A stretch of DNA of 64,000 bases from Mactromeris polynyma (GCA_032209605.1 JASFXZ010000011.1:19196770-19260769); one strand, 5' to 3'. Shown: positions 45,388-57,864, counted from the first letter of the stretch. Program-made: numbers and translations. The notes: generated by a model not told the origin, from the sequence alone.

Positions 45388-46161
45388 ACTCCACTTATAA
45401 ATAACGACAGGGCTTACTGCGATATACCACTTGTAGCGATATCACTTACTGCGATATACCGCTTATAACAATATCACTTCCTGCGATATACCGCTTATAA
45501 CGACAGGGCTTACTGCGATAAACCCCTTATAACGATATCACTCACTGCGATATACCGCCTATAACGACATGGCTTACTGCGATATACCACTTATAACGAT
45601 ATCACTTATTGCGATATACCACTTATAACGACATGGCTTACTGCGATATACCACTTATTACGATATCACTTACTGCGATATACCGCTTATAACGAAATGG
45701 CTTACTGCGATAAACCACTAATAACGACATGGCTTACTGCGATATACCACTCATAACGACATGGCATACTGCGATATACCGCTTATAACGATATCACTTA
45801 CTGCGATACACCGCTAATAACGATATCACTTACTGCGATATACCGCTTATAACGATATCACTTGCTGCGATACACCGCTTATAACGATATCACTTACTGC
45901 GATAAACCGCTAATAACGATATCACTTACTGCGATATACCGCTTATAACGATATCACTTGCTGCGATATACCGCTTATAACGATATCACTTACTACGATA
46001 CACCGCTTATAACGATATAACTTACTACGATACAAATCTCACGGTCCCAGTCAGCTTGCTGTATATTTCTGAGAAGGTCAACGTTGGAAACAACGATATT
46101 CGGATACAATGATATTAATTGTACGGTCCCCTGAATGTCCTTATAAGCGGAGTTTGCTGTA
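45388..46161. repeat. 32-bp satellite inside a TIR element
   Basis: About 20 units of 'cttactgcgatataccgctt' plus 'ataacgatatca' run from about 45410 to 46030. Most contain the palindrome GATATC. The left flank 'actccacttataaataacg' and the reverse complement of the right flank 'actccgcttataagg' (46139-46153) are inverted repeats, and the right end is '…gtttgctg|ta'. The satellite thus looks like an internal expansion of a MITE related to the CAG…TA families. Confidence 0.85.
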
Positions 46162-46164
46162 TAT

Positions 46165-46815
46165 CTTTGAAGTTGTATTACAATGCGACAGTCGCAAATC
46201 TATGAAAAATTATGCGCTTATATCGCGACAATAGGTCAGAAACAAGTCTACAAGTGAAAAAGAAAATAATCTTTAGAAAATAAGAAATTTGTCGAGTTTT
46301 TCGAAAAGACTGAGTAGTCACTGAAATATTTTACCATTTCTATGCAGATCTACGCTGGGTTCGTATACTGGAATAGATTATTTTCATATAAATAATGATG
46401 CGTGCATTAAATATTCAGTACAATACTGTGGTAAGTGTTTAATAAATTTAAACAGTGAATTTCAACACACATATATATTTAGATATAATCAATAAATAGA
46501 GACAACACACTATTGAAATTCTTCTATCGTGCATTTATTGTAACCGATTTCTATAATTTTATTTATAAAATTACTTTGAATGAAACGTGTGTTTCTATAT
46601 CTGAATATTACAGTAAGTATCCAAAAGTTCATTTATGTAGCTATTTAATATGAAACAACATTTGACTTTTAAATGCGTGAGCATTGGAACGATGTATTCT
46701 CGCCACAAAGACATATCATACCAAAGACACATGTGACATGATACTTAACCCAGTCACATTAACATGTCTTTCATTAAAATACCGAGCGTAGGAAAGAAAT
46801 CAACTAGTACCATTA
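46165..46815. other. Non-coding stretch, nothing seen
   Basis: AT-rich, no notable ORF. Confidence 0.4.
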
Positions 46816-46819
46816 AAAC

Positions 46820-47020
46820 GAGGGAGGCATAGTGGTCAAGGGGTAGAGCGCCTGACTCCTGATCCGAAGGTCGTGAGTTCGAACAACGCGTTTAGCGAGG
46901 TTCGGTCATGAACTTCACAATCCCAAAATTATGCACGAGTACTGGTTAGTAATGAGGAAGCAGTCGTCGAGAGTTAATAGTATACGTTGTTAGAACTTGT
47001 TTCTCAATAAATAAAATAAA
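46820..47020 (+). mobile_element. tRNA-derived SINE, best-preserved copy
   Basis: The head has an A-box-like 'tagtggtcaaggggtagagc' and a B box GAGTTCGAAC (46875-46884). The body 'gaacttcacaatcccaaaat', 'gagtactggttagtaatgagga' and 'gtcgtcgagagttaatagtat' is followed by an A-rich/(aaat)n tail. Other copies at 16452, 25945, 28445, 29725, 56185 and 60265 share the body. This shows a Pol III-derived SINE family. Confidence 0.8.
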
Positions 47021-47024
47021 TAAG

Positions 47025-48610
47025 TTTAAAAGAAACTAAACAACTTCGGTATGTCGCACGCGGGACACGGCCACTCTACCATTCATCCTCCGGGCTTGTG
47101 TTGCAATGATATGCTTATTGTACTTCTTAAAGAAAGAACATTCTGTTGCACATGCTGAGTTTTAGTTATAACATTATACACAAGTGAATGACGACGTCAA
47201 ACGTATTTGAACTTTACTCCAATATTTGAGAATTCGTGAATACCGTACGTCGTCTGCATGTCGTACACCGCCTCTTGTTTTAATTTACATTTATACAACC
47301 GCTCTCGGAAATAATTGGAATATAACAAACAGCGTACATGTACTTCTCTTCCGGTGAACGTGATAACAACAAAACAATATATTGTGAGTAATGTACATTT
47401 CGTTGGATAAAATGAACATAATATCTTGCGCAAGTGTTATGTCATTCCGTATTAAGCAGCCCCTGTTGCTGAAATGCTTAATTTCGCATTAAATTGATTT
47501 TTTTTGTGATCGGATGTAGTGATGTCACGAAACAATAGTCATTGTTCTCTTGTCATGGTTTAACTTATAACTCACAAAGCGAGCTATGTTGGTGACATCA
47601 ACAAAATGATATTGAATATTTGCTTTTTGTGTTGGAGTTTATTCTTGTCTGCGAATTATCAAGTAGTACAGAATTTCAGATAAAATTTATTTAAGGTTTT
47701 AGCGAAAGCTAGTTGCTGGCTCTTTGCAAGATACCTTACATCAGATCAATAAAATGATGACACATCCGACTATATAGAACACTCGTCCGGACGCTGACGG
47801 AAATTTCGAAAGTTCGGGTATCTTCGTAAATCTCCGTATAGATTGTCGAACGGGCAAAATACATTGATGGTGACTTTATTTAACCCAAAAAAAAACTACC
47901 TTAATTTCTATTAAATTTTTTTATTGAATAATACCTTTAGAATGAGAATAAAATTTTCCCTTTAATTCTGGCTGTATATTTTCAGTGTTTTCAAGCTCAT
48001 TCTTCATACATTGTATTACCAAGTTCGCGTTTTTTCGACCAAATTACACTATATTTATGTAAATGTGAGTGGTAAAATATAAATACAAATTCCCTCGTCA
48101 AAATATTTAAATCATTCAAAAAATGTGTTAAGAACTAGAAAGGTAACGAATGGCAGTTTGTTATTCCGCGTGTATATTAAAGATAATTTAAAAAAAAAAA
48201 GTTAGTGCAAAAACTGTGAACTACTTCCTCTATATTCTATAGTGGCGACTGAAGCCATTTTTAGCGCGATCTTGCTTATCGTAAAAGCGATCTATTGTTG
48301 TACATGATATAATATATTCGATAATAATGACATGCATACATGATAGAAATATTTGTTTCAAGTTCAATCAAATTTAATAAAGCGCATAATTAAATGAACA
48401 CAAAACACGGACGTATATAGAACAAGTATTATAAATCAGTGCGTAAAGGACACAGGCACTGTATTAAGTTTGTTGCTTAACGTAAGTACATAATATTGCT
48501 ACTTGTAACTAACGAGTAATTTAAAACCACTTAGATTCCAATTTGGAACAAGGAACGCCTAATACAGAGTATGTAAACTTAGGATATCACATTATGAGCA
48601 GTTCAGCGGT
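47025..48610. other. Non-coding stretch, nothing seen
   Basis: AT-rich; a 78-codon minus ORF (47197-47433) without recognisable features. Confidence 0.4.
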
Positions 48611-48614
48611 GATA

Positions 48615-48686
48615 GCCGTGATCGTATAGTGGTTAGTACTTCGCGTTGTGGCCGCGACAACCCAGGTTCGAATCCTGGTCACGGCA
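48615..48686 (+). tRNA. tRNA-His (GTG)
   Basis: A 72-nt complete cloverleaf. Acceptor GCCGTGA pairs with TCACGGC (discriminator A), D arm GTAT…GTAC, anticodon stem TCGCG/CGCGA with loop TTGTGGC and anticodon GTG at 48648-48650, T arm CCAGG-TTCGAAT-CCTGG. It closely follows the canonical animal tRNA-His. The anticodon stem differs from the usual CTGCG/CGCAG in a compensated way, a sign of a functional gene. No intron. A T6 Pol III terminator lies about 40 bases downstream. His adds its extra G-1 after transcription. Confidence 0.96.
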
Positions 48687-48723
48687 GAGTCTGTGACAGT
48701 CGCTGTTTCGGCACAGCTGAACA

Positions 48724-48729
48724 TTTTTT
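48724..48729 (+). terminator. Pol III T-run after tRNA-His
   Basis: TTTTTT on the plus strand, about 38 bases after the discriminator base. This is the first run of four or more T downstream of the gene. Confidence 0.6.
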
Positions 48730-48734
48730 ATAGT

Positions 48735-49368
48735 AACTTATTTTACATTTCTCATTATATAACAATATTTTAACTGATTTTATTTTTAATACAGTTTTTT
48801 TGTTAAGATAATAAATGTATACAACGCAGACGGAATACGTCCAAACTCTGTATAAATATATTGTTCCAAGTAGTCTGTCGTATAAAAACATAATTTACCC
48901 TCAAATTTCCAATAAATCTTTCTAGATTAAGAAATTCAACATTTAACTAGCAATATTTGAGTGAATTAAGTGTGTACACTCTAGAATTACCCTTAATACC
49001 GAAAATACATGTCGTAAATTTCTTTAATTCAAATACAATTAATTCCGGTTTCTTTCACTGTGCTGCAAATGCAAACATTCACTTAAAATAAATTGACCGA
49101 AGTTGGTGATAGTGTCTTTTGAATACTGACATGTGACCGTAAGATTTACGTTTATCAATTAAATGAGATTGTTTTATGTACACAAAATCAAGCCTTAAAT
49201 GTTTTTGGAAATAAATGACTTCGTGAGGCGAGTTCGATTGAAATGCTCCGGGCAGTGCGCTGTAAGAATTGCGATCGAACATATATAAATATGAGTGGGA
49301 AGTTTCAATAGCATCGAAATGAATTTCATGATATATCCAATTCTAGTATTGGACTTGGTGTGACTACA
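48735..49368. other. Non-coding stretch, nothing seen
   Basis: AT-rich; chance ORFs on the minus strand only. Confidence 0.4.
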
Positions 49369-49371
49369 CTA

Positions 49372-49455
49372 CAGTTAAACCTCACTTTAAGATAACCTCA
49401 ATAATAAGACCACCTCGAAATAAAGTAAACTAAATTTTGAAATAAGGGATGGCCC
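49372..49455. mobile_element. MITE fragment, CAGTAAAACCTC family, left end
   Basis: TA|CAGTTAAACCTCACTTTAAG followed by 'aacctcaataataagaccacctcgaaataaag'. The right half is missing. Confidence 0.65.
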
Positions 49456-49459
49456 CTTG

Positions 49460-50720
49460 TATGTGTTTTATCCTTGGTGTTCTCCGACATGGTTCATTGT
49501 ATCTTTCATGTTTATTATTTTATCATTATAGATATAATGCTTTATTACCATATAAATGTTGATTATATACCAAATAAATCTATCAAAAAATATTTCCTAA
49601 AATTGGCCTCAATCTAGTCGGATTATAGTGCACTGATTTATTATTTACTTTTTTTTTCATTTCAATTGTTAAATGTTTTTTTAAATGTATTAATTGATAA
49701 TTTGTGGATTTATATTCATTTATAAATATTCATTTTCTTTCGAACCGCAATACATATCATAAGATGCCGCAATAAGTTCCATAAGCAAATTGTCAATGCA
49801 ATTAATTAAATCCCGAATTAATTTAACATTGTAAGTTTATAGCAACCTGTCAATGTTCCATTTTATTTGATTTTTTTTCGGATCAAACGGTTCCATAAAA
49901 TGTATAGATATTTCGACTTTTATGAATATCCCACGTGATGGACTTACAGACCTGAACATCATTTGTTCCTTAACACTTTACCCAATGTTGTCAATTAGTT
50001 CTCAAAGAAACAGACATGAACACTATTTATCGAACAAAAACGATAATACTACTGACACAAAAGCAACAATGTTCTATCGTAACTTAACCTAACATTCTCT
50101 AATCTAGTTCTACCGCCCAACTCCATTACGTACATCCTTAATCGAGTTGTACCACCCGAACACGTTCACATAGTTCGCTTAACCAGATCGGACATGACCC
50201 ATCAGCGCGGGCTACATTTTATCTGATAGCGAGTGGTAATAAAACGTAACCCCTGCCTTTGTTTCATTAAATTGTATTTGAATTAACTGCATACAGTCGG
50301 GGCATCGTTGCCATACACAATTGTTCTCCAAGAAGAATACAATTGGTGCTATAAGATATTGAAGATCTTTTTCAATACGCAGTTGTTAATACAGTTTTTG
50401 TCAAAGGATAATTTAAACTTTAAAACACAAGTCGGTTTGTTTGTGTGGCTATTTTGTTTGTTTCATTCATTGTATTTTTTTAATTTACGGGTTTATGAAT
50501 AAATGGAGCTAATCAAGGGTGGCATTGTGAATTGTACACTGTGAACTCATATTTTCGAATATTTTAAACGTTCATTTGTGGTTTTTAAACAGTTTCCTTG
50601 AGATTTTATACAACCAACATGGATTTAAAATAAGCGAAGTTAAATTATATCCATTCTGTTAGTTTTTGGACTAATTTGAACAAGACTGAGAATTTTGTAG
50701 GGAGTTTAAGTAAAAGAGAA
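49460..50720. other. Upstream non-coding stretch
   Basis: AT-rich with no repeats recognised. The last ~150 bases could be promoter and 5' UTR for the exon at 50723; no TATA box stands out. Confidence 0.35.
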
Positions 50721-50722
50721 AA

Positions 50723-51004
50723 ATGAATATTTCACACGCGGAATGGGACGCTTTGCAAAGGGATGTTGAAGAAAAATTACGTCAGAAACCAGCAGATGAC
50801 GTCAAAAAGAGAATAACGATACCAGATCAGATCCCAGCTGGCAACCGGCTTGCACACTTTATTCGTTCTATACATTGGAATTCTAAAGGAATGCTGCCAT
50901 CCACCGCTGGTTCCCAGAGAACATATGATAAGTACAACACGGTCACGAAACTATCATTCCAAGGACCTGACGGGTTTGACATCAAACCCGGCGAGGCTTC
51001 TGGG
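50723..51004 (+). CDS. First coding exon of an unidentified gene, 94 codons
   Basis: ATG in a clean context (agagaaaaATGAAT), 94 codons and a donor TCTGGG|GTAAGC in phase 0. The product starts MNISHAEWDALQRDVEEKLR, followed by a Lys/Asp segment, IPDQIPAGNRLAHFIRSIHW, and a C-terminal part with TYDKYNTVTKLSFQGPDGFD. It is hydrophilic with an amphipathic helix near the start. G+C is higher than in the flanks. I do not recognise the family. Other possible first exons lie further along the same strand with the same exit phase. Confidence 0.6.
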
Positions 51005-51099
51005 GTAAGCTTTTTTGTTTATCAAATTGAACTCATTTTTCGCTTGACTTGCAGGGTTCCCGCAGTGGGTTGGCTGTGGACAATGACGTCTTAGTAATA

Positions 51100-53180
51100 A
51101 ACAGGCCCCTTTAAGTCCATTACGTCAAATTCTTGGTCAAACGGAGTATTACCTGAATTACCTGAGGAATATTCCTAGAAAACTGTCGTCTTGTAGAATA
51201 AAGATACAGCTTTTATATTAACACTAAGAAATATGATTTGGTAATATACAGCAATCCTCAATAAGAACGCTATTACTTCTGGTCCCGAATTGACAAAAGG
51301 ATCAGTTTTCAGGATCAGGATCCCGAGGTTCAAATATAGGTTCTTTCAAACTTTGTAAACATGTTATGCAAAGCTCAATCGTTTTACATAATGTGACAGA
51401 TATGAACATTTTGCAAAACGTTTGAGACAAAGTTCAGATTTCATGCTTATTACGAATAAAGAAGGAAATTCATAAGTTTAGACCAATTCTGGAAAATAGA
51501 TCCAGATTTGATCTAGATCTGATTCAGTCATATGTATTATAAATTAATTGCTCAACAAGGCAGTAAAGTTGTGTTTGTTGTCACAATACTAATTAGAAGA
51601 TTTTAAGGTATTTTAGTGTATGTTTATGAGAAGTACTAGATAAAGTGTTCAATTGCTTCAAGAAAATGGCAACTATTTTTATGGATCAACTTGATCCAGA
51701 TTAGTTGATCCTTCGTGAATATGGGGCCTGAAGAATGTCGGTATTAGATGCGAGTTTGTCGGATTTTCGAGTGAAATTCACAAAATAAAAAAAATAAACC
51801 ACTGATCGATGAAAATACGGTCCTATAAATGAGGAGGTTTTCATTACGATGTTGCTGTTAGGTGAGGTGGCATGTGTGTAAATGTTTCTTGTCATAGTGT
51901 AAACCATCATTGTGGCTGACACCGCTTAGAAAATTAACATAGTACAGAAACGTATCTAAACGATCAATATGAAATCCATTTTATAAATGTTCTATGATCA
52001 ATATCTATTTATCGGAAATTATAAATGTAAATCAGGGACAAATAACTGTTCCTGGAAAAGGAGATACTTCGTACCTGACTCTATATGACTTAATTCAATA
52101 CTACGTACTCGTACATACTGACCTCAGGGAGACGATTATGTTTTGCATTGGAGATAGAAGTGTGCGGCGCGGAATCAGGGCCTGGAATTATAACCAATAC
52201 TTACACTTAGCACTCAAATCTCGAAATGTATTCTTATGAGTTTGATAGTGACTCATATTGTGTGTGAGAAATGAGTGAGCATGCTAAATGAGTGTTGAAT
52301 ATTTTTTGTTGCCCATTTTTTTACAGATTCGAGTTTGTGAGTAATTATTAAATCACTCATATCTCGTTATCTCACTAAAATCTCAAAGAAAATGGACCAA
52401 AAGTAATAGTCAGCACTAATTTGACAATTGTGGTCATTTTCCACACTTAAACGTTCGCTGTCAGACTCTGACGTAGTGTACATTTTGTGATTTGAGTTAA
52501 TAGTGTGTGTATCCGTTATAAACTTATAATCCCGGACTCTGATCATTTCAAGCCACGAAAAAAACATCAATTCCAATCGGACAAACTCTATGCTGAGATG
52601 CTTGATTTGTTATGAACCTAACGCTTTATTAGAGTGATTTGTCTCTCCATATATCTTATATCACTAAATACAAAATAAGTAAAAACTCTATCATGAACAC
52701 AGTAGAAAATTCACTTAATTTCGCCTTATTAATATTATAAGTTTATTAATGCTAATGAGATAGGAATATTCGTGATTGATAACTCGTATACTGCATGGCC
52801 ATAGTAACAATCGTAGTCTGTCTTTATTTTTGCATTATCAGTATTTCTCATTATCGAGATATATATACATTTAAATGTATGAAAGTACATTTTTGTATAT
52901 CACATTATTAAAACTGATATCGCTCTAAAGATAAAAAAGGCTGCATAAATGGCAAGTTACTTTTAAAACGATGTATACGTATCTACTAGTGAAAAAAGAA
53001 AAAATCTCCGCCACATTACAATGTAAAAGTATACATACTTGATAAGTCTACAAAATATCTCAACGTTTACTTCTGTCAAATAAGTAGATGGTAATTTTTT
53101 CTTGAAATGCATCGATACTGATGTTTCTGGTAAACTCTCTCAAAGCAATTCTCACGTCAGTTTGTAATAATTTTATTACA
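51100..53180. other. Probable intron, nothing firm seen
   Basis: A plus-strand frame at 52036-52239 after '…aaatcag' reads GQITVPGKGDTSYLTLYDLI and QYY. It faintly resembles the end of an SH2 domain, but the acceptor lacks a pyrimidine tract and no donor is clear. Nothing else stands out. Confidence 0.3.
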
Positions 53181-53181
53181 G

Positions 53182-53370
53182 GTTTTGACAAACGACTTAT
53201 CTTCAAGATCGATTTTGATCAAAACATTATATTTATATGAACCTCTCTCGAGTCCGCTCCATGGAAAACTGTACAGGTTCTCACGAGGAGGTTTAGTGCT
53301 TTGTGTGTCTCCTAGTTGTGCGGCCGACGCCAGCCCCTGTACAAATCCGCTTCGCGATATTTTTATGTAG
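53182..53370 (+). CDS. Possible terminal exon, 62 codons, phase 0
   Basis: After the acceptor aataattttattacag a phase-0 frame opens: VLTNDLSSRSILIKTLYLYE, then PLSSPLHGKLYRFSRGGL, then a Cys/Ala-rich end and TAG. The second half is CpG- and GC-rich against an AT-rich background. The phase would fit the exon ending at 51004. No AATAAA is near. Not recognised. Confidence 0.3.
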   Translation, partial: VLTNDLSSRSILIKTLYLYEPLSSPLHGKLYRFSRGGLVLCVSPSCAADASPCTNPLRDIFM

Positions 53371-53565
53371 ATACATGTACGTCAAATACTGCCGTAGAAA
53401 CACCGGGATTAAACATCCATGAGTTAACTATATAAATATTTAGGATATAATTAACTGATGTCAGCTTAAACACAATCACGGTTACAGTAAGTGTGTGCCT
53501 AAATAATGTCATTCAAACCACCGGAGATTGTCAAGAATAAATTTCCCTTTATCCATTCTATAGTA

Positions 53566-53728
53566 CAGTAAAACATAATTTAAAGACCATCTCAATATTA
53601 AGACCACCTTGAAATTAAGAACACAATTTTCAAGACCATTTTTACTTTTCTGCTCTTTATTCAACCTCAATATTAAGACCAACTCAATCAGAAGTCCAAA
53701 TTATGGCCTTATTGCTGAGGTTTTACTG
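53566..53728. mobile_element. MITE, CAGTAAAAC…GTTTTACTG family, intact copy
   Basis: TA|CAGTAAAACATAATTTAAAG … GCTGAGGTTTTACTG|TA, 163 bp with TA on both sides. The interior repeats 'ctcaatattaagaccac/caac' twice. It is one of the cleanest copies. Confidence 0.8.
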
Positions 53729-53734
53729 TACTAT

Positions 53735-54735
53735 ACAATTATACATCAGAATACTATAGAGGGAAAAAGGGAGAGAACTATAGAAGGGATAAAGGGAAAT
53801 AACTCGTAACATATGAACTAAGTGGCGATGTGCATACAAGATTCCTCCGTAAGAGACCAGATACACAGTTTTCAACCACCCGTTGCAGATCCATAGGGTA
53901 TTTCCCTTTGATAGTCTGACATGTTATGTGACGTCTCACCCTGGGCTTTCATACAATGACAAGATTTGCAATAGTTAGGTTTTGAATAATCCTGAAAATC
54001 CAATTTTGACAACTGGATTATAAAATCAAATCTTTGGACTCGAATGCGTCTTACACATTATTGGAATGTTTCGTAATATATTTAATAAACTCGGGTTATT
54101 AGATAAAATATATATATTCTGCGTCTTGCATTGAACCAACATGACTGTCAACTGTAAGCTTTGGGCATTTAGATGTTACAAACAGAATGTGTTTCAAATT
54201 GTCGGGTGGTTTTAAAAATTAAGCACGACTCACAATATAGCCTGAACCAAAATGAATCAAAACTTGACTTTATAATAATATAAAAAAATACCAGATACAA
54301 AACAATAACATAAACATTTATTACAACAAGACTACCGCTATAAAAGTGTTAATACGGTGTAGGTTGTCGCTTGATCTTTTGATCTCTCGTCTTTAGGAAC
54401 ACTCAGCCATATGCCTGATTTTGTCATGCCCGTCAAACAATGAAAGATTACAGACTTTATCAGATTTCGATCAAAACTAAACCGATTAGCACAAAACTTT
54501 CTGTAGCGACCCATGGGTACGTGCTAAGCATATATTTTAATATATTCAGTCGATAAGTTACTTAACACCGTTTAAATATCGTGGATTTCGCTTGGATACA
54601 AGGCTGACTGCAGTCAGTTTGTGTGGAGGACTTTTCTATTCGCGTTCCGTGTCGTGAAATGCTGGAATAAGAATTTGGAAACATTGGAAATTACCTGTAT
54701 TTTAACGTTGTTTGTGTTGAAACTTCATAAAATCT
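53735..54735. other. Non-coding stretch
   Basis: AT-rich. The last 150 bases, which are less AT-biased (ctgcagtcagtttgtgtggagg), may be the 5' UTR or promoter of the exon at 54739. Confidence 0.35.
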
Positions 54736-54738
54736 GAA

Positions 54739-54825
54739 ATGGTATTGCCATATGAACTCCGTTCTGAGAATGAGTGGAAACCGAAAATACCCAAATTCCC
54801 ACCAGTTACCCCACCCGTTTATATG
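54739..54825 (+). CDS. Short ATG-bearing exon, 29 codons
   Basis: MVLPYELRSENEWKPKIPKF followed by PPVTPPVYM, then a donor-like ATG|GTAAAT in phase 0. The Pro-rich ordered peptide loses sense right after the donor, where the frame turns into hydrophobic AT-rich noise. It lies on the same strand, and leaves in the same phase, as the exons at 50723 and 59815. This fits alternative first exons of one gene, but separate genes are possible. Not recognised. Confidence 0.45.
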
Positions 54826-54829
54826 GTAA

Positions 54830-56180
54830 ATTTCTTATTTTTTTTAGATATTTTCAAATTTTACGTATTCATGATACTTTCTCTATATTTATGGGTTTTT
54901 TTCACTTCGCGAGTGTCAATTTTTCCTGGAAAAAGCAATTCATTATTTAACGGTCATATTGTCAATATGAGTACTGAATTAATACAAATAATTATACATG
55001 TACAGAGGTCCACATGTAAAAAAAGGTTGTGTATGCTTTTCTTTTGTAATACATAAATAACCTCCTGTAAAAAATATATTTCTATTATCAATCACTACTC
55101 ATCACTACTCATTACTATTTCGATAGTTGTTATAATAATAATAATAATATTTTTATAATTAAAACTTATTCTGAAAGTTGATGCGAATATGAATGTCGGA
55201 CTAATCAGAAAACTAGGATAATACAAGTTGATCGGCGGAATCAGTGAAGTCTAGCAGTCTGGCACTGACAAGCGAGTCCGTCCGCCGGATTAATACAACG
55301 TTCAAATATGACAAGTACATTGTGTCTTGTGCACTACAGCTGATGGTATTTGTAAGACAATTTTGATTTATTGGTAAATTCTAATTAACGCTGATAAATA
55401 ATGGATAGTAATTAAGCATTGTTCTATTTCAAGCTATTCATATACCTCGTGATTAGTCGTATGCACGGCCATTTTGATTCAAAGCACGTTTTTTACCTAT
55501 ATATTATTTCGCTTGTCGCTCGCTCGGTAATCACGTCCTGAAAATGACTGACTATGATTACGCGAGAAAAAGTATAAAAGACAATTAACAATGTATATTA
55601 CATGTATATGCTTATACATCCACAAATCATTGGAGAAAACATACGCAGTTGATCTATTCAACTACGGCTGGACAACTGACAGAAATCTCTCAAAAACTCC
55701 AATGAGAGACAAAATGAATGCTCTTTTTCGTGAAAATATATTTTATCTAGATATTAAGACATGCTTATTTTGTGCAATAACACGCATTGTCTTGAGATTT
55801 TGTCACATGCGACTGTATAATTAGATTACCCGGTATACATATACGATTGCACTGGTTAAATCGTATATTTCATATTTATTCACTCAATGAACTTTTCGTA
55901 ACGTTGTCAAAGTATCAAATATGCAAACGGAATGTATATACCATTTATACCTGAATACTTTAAACCAATGGTGTATTCACATAAACTGGTGTGAAGTGTG
56001 GCTTGTAAGCAAGAACAATGGTAGGATTTATAACGGTTTAGATCAATTGTATCAATGTAGCTAGGCGAGGTTCATTTATATATTTAATGACACTAATACG
56101 TGTCTTATTTTACGAAAATTCTAGCTGTGTTACCAACTCATTTGTCTTGTTTTGAGAGTAACTATACCAATGCAAGGTTT
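54830..56180. other. Non-coding stretch, nothing seen
   Basis: AT-rich, with a short (ata)n run at about 55132-55150 and chance ORFs. Confidence 0.4.
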
Positions 56181-56184
56181 CGAG

Positions 56185-56330
56185 GCGAAGTTGCCGAGGG
56201 GTTGAGCGCCTGACTCCCTATCCGAAGGTAGCGGGCTTGGATCCCGGCTTTGAAAAAGTTAAACCGCAAACTTCGCAATCCCAGATTTAGGCATGAGTAC
56301 TTGCTAGGGACCAATGCAGGGGTTGAATCC
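56185..56330 (+). mobile_element. tRNA-derived SINE copy
   Basis: 'gttgccgaggggttgagcgcctgactccctatccgaaggtagcggg' with a mutated B box, then 'cgcaaacttcgcaatcccag' and 'catgagtacttgctag'. Matches 46820-47020. Confidence 0.65.
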
Positions 56331-56334
56331 ACAA

Positions 56335-57480
56335 CTTACGGACCAGTTATCATGCGCTTCGTCTCTATGTGCCTTGAATGATAGTTTTTGTGTCTGAAAT
56401 TAAAAGAAAAATCGTCTACCGATCCACCCGAAGTGTAGTTTTTTGCTAGTTTTAAGATGACATATTAAGGCCATTATGAATTAATGGCTGTGTTATCACC
56501 CATTTCGCCCCTCCCCCCAAGGGCTGGTTCAGGTGTATGCGCGTCATGAAAAGTGCTTCATATCGGGTACCAGCCATGTGAGGAATGAAAACCAATGTTG
56601 GGAAATACAAATGTATGAAACAAAGGTTTGTGAGGTATGATAATCAGGAAAATAACTTTTTAATAGCAATACCGATACTCCCCTCAAACTCTAAACGATT
56701 TAATCATTATCATAGGTTTACTAAACATAACAAGTATGAGATGCAAAAAATGACTATTGTATTATAAAATAACAATATAAGCCGGTGTGTAAACGCCTTT
56801 CCGAACCGTTATCTGCAAATTGAATATCGAAAACTGCTATATTAATTTGTAATATTTAATTATTTTATGTGAGAGCCAATTAGCAATTTAGTTTAATTTA
56901 GTATCAAAACTACATTACCATTTTCTCCTTAAGCACATAATTATGCAAAATGTCAAGAATTATTTTGATGGAATTTCCCAGACAACCAAAATCAACTCTG
57001 AATTAACTTGATTTGTAGAAGCAAGAATGGTAACTGTGTAAAAATCTCGGAAGAAGTGTGAATTTATAATGCGGTTGTGTCCCTTGGTTTTAGTTAAGAT
57101 ATAAACCACAAATGTCAGTAAATCAAATCAATGCTTTGTGATAAACTTTATTGATAACAATTTAATCCTATTACTTCATAACGATGTCGATAATATTGAT
57201 TTTGAATCCTCTCTCCCGGACTTTATAATGCATTTAAAATTAAAACCCGGTCGATATGGAATTTAATATCCGCCTTTGAGCCATTAACTGGATCATAACT
57301 CTCATTTGTAGCAATTGTTCCTGCTTCAGAGCTAACCATTGAAGATGTACATTTATCATATCATTGTGACATATGGGTTTTAAAACACTTTTAAATTGAT
57401 TGATTCAGAGCGAATTTCCCTAAATAAACGCGCTGTGTATTACCCATTCAAAACAAGCTGCGAATACAGTTATATTGTGT
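56335..57480. other. Non-coding stretch, nothing seen
   Basis: AT-rich; chance ORFs only. Confidence 0.4.
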
Positions 57481-57486
57481 AAACTA

Positions 57487-57560
57487 CAGTCGGACCCGAA
57501 ATTATATTTCGAACAAAGCATGGTTTCAAATAGCCAATTTCAATTCATCAATATTCATGT
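57487..57560. mobile_element. MITE fragment, CAGTCGGACCTCG family, left end
   Basis: TA|CAGTCGGACCCGAAATT then 'atttcgaacaaagcatggtttcaaatagccaatttcaa', as in 59228-59403. Confidence 0.6.
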
Positions 57561-57679
57561 TATAATGGCTATCAATATTTTCACTCTCATGACAGCATTT
57601 GATTTTGATAAGGATAACAAAGCACGTTCGTGTGCGTACAAAGCACTATAGAAAGTAAGATCTTCATGATTTGGATATA

Positions 57680-57857
57680 CAGTAAAACCTCAACAATAAG
57701 ACCACCACTGGGACCCTTAAATGTGGTCTTCTTATTGAGGTGGTCTCAATATTGATGTTATATAAAGAGCAAACAGTGAAAATGCACTTGAACAAATGGT
57801 ATTCTTAATTTTAAAATTGTCTTATTATTGAAGTAGTATTTAAGCGAAAGTTTACTG
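57680..57857. mobile_element. MITE, CAGTAAAACCTC family, intact copy
   Basis: TA|CAGTAAAACCTCAACAATAA … GCGAAAGTTTACTG|TA, 178 bp. Inside, 'aataagaccaccactgggac' and 'gtggtcttcttattgagg' pair as a hairpin arm. Confidence 0.8.
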
Positions 57858-57864
57858 TATCTGT

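Noticed and set aside
52036..52239. SH2-like exon (GKGDTSYLTLYDLIQYY)
   Set aside because: Only the 'LYDLIQYY' part resembles an SH2 end; no pyrimidine tract at the acceptor, no donor, and no other SH2 motifs nearby.
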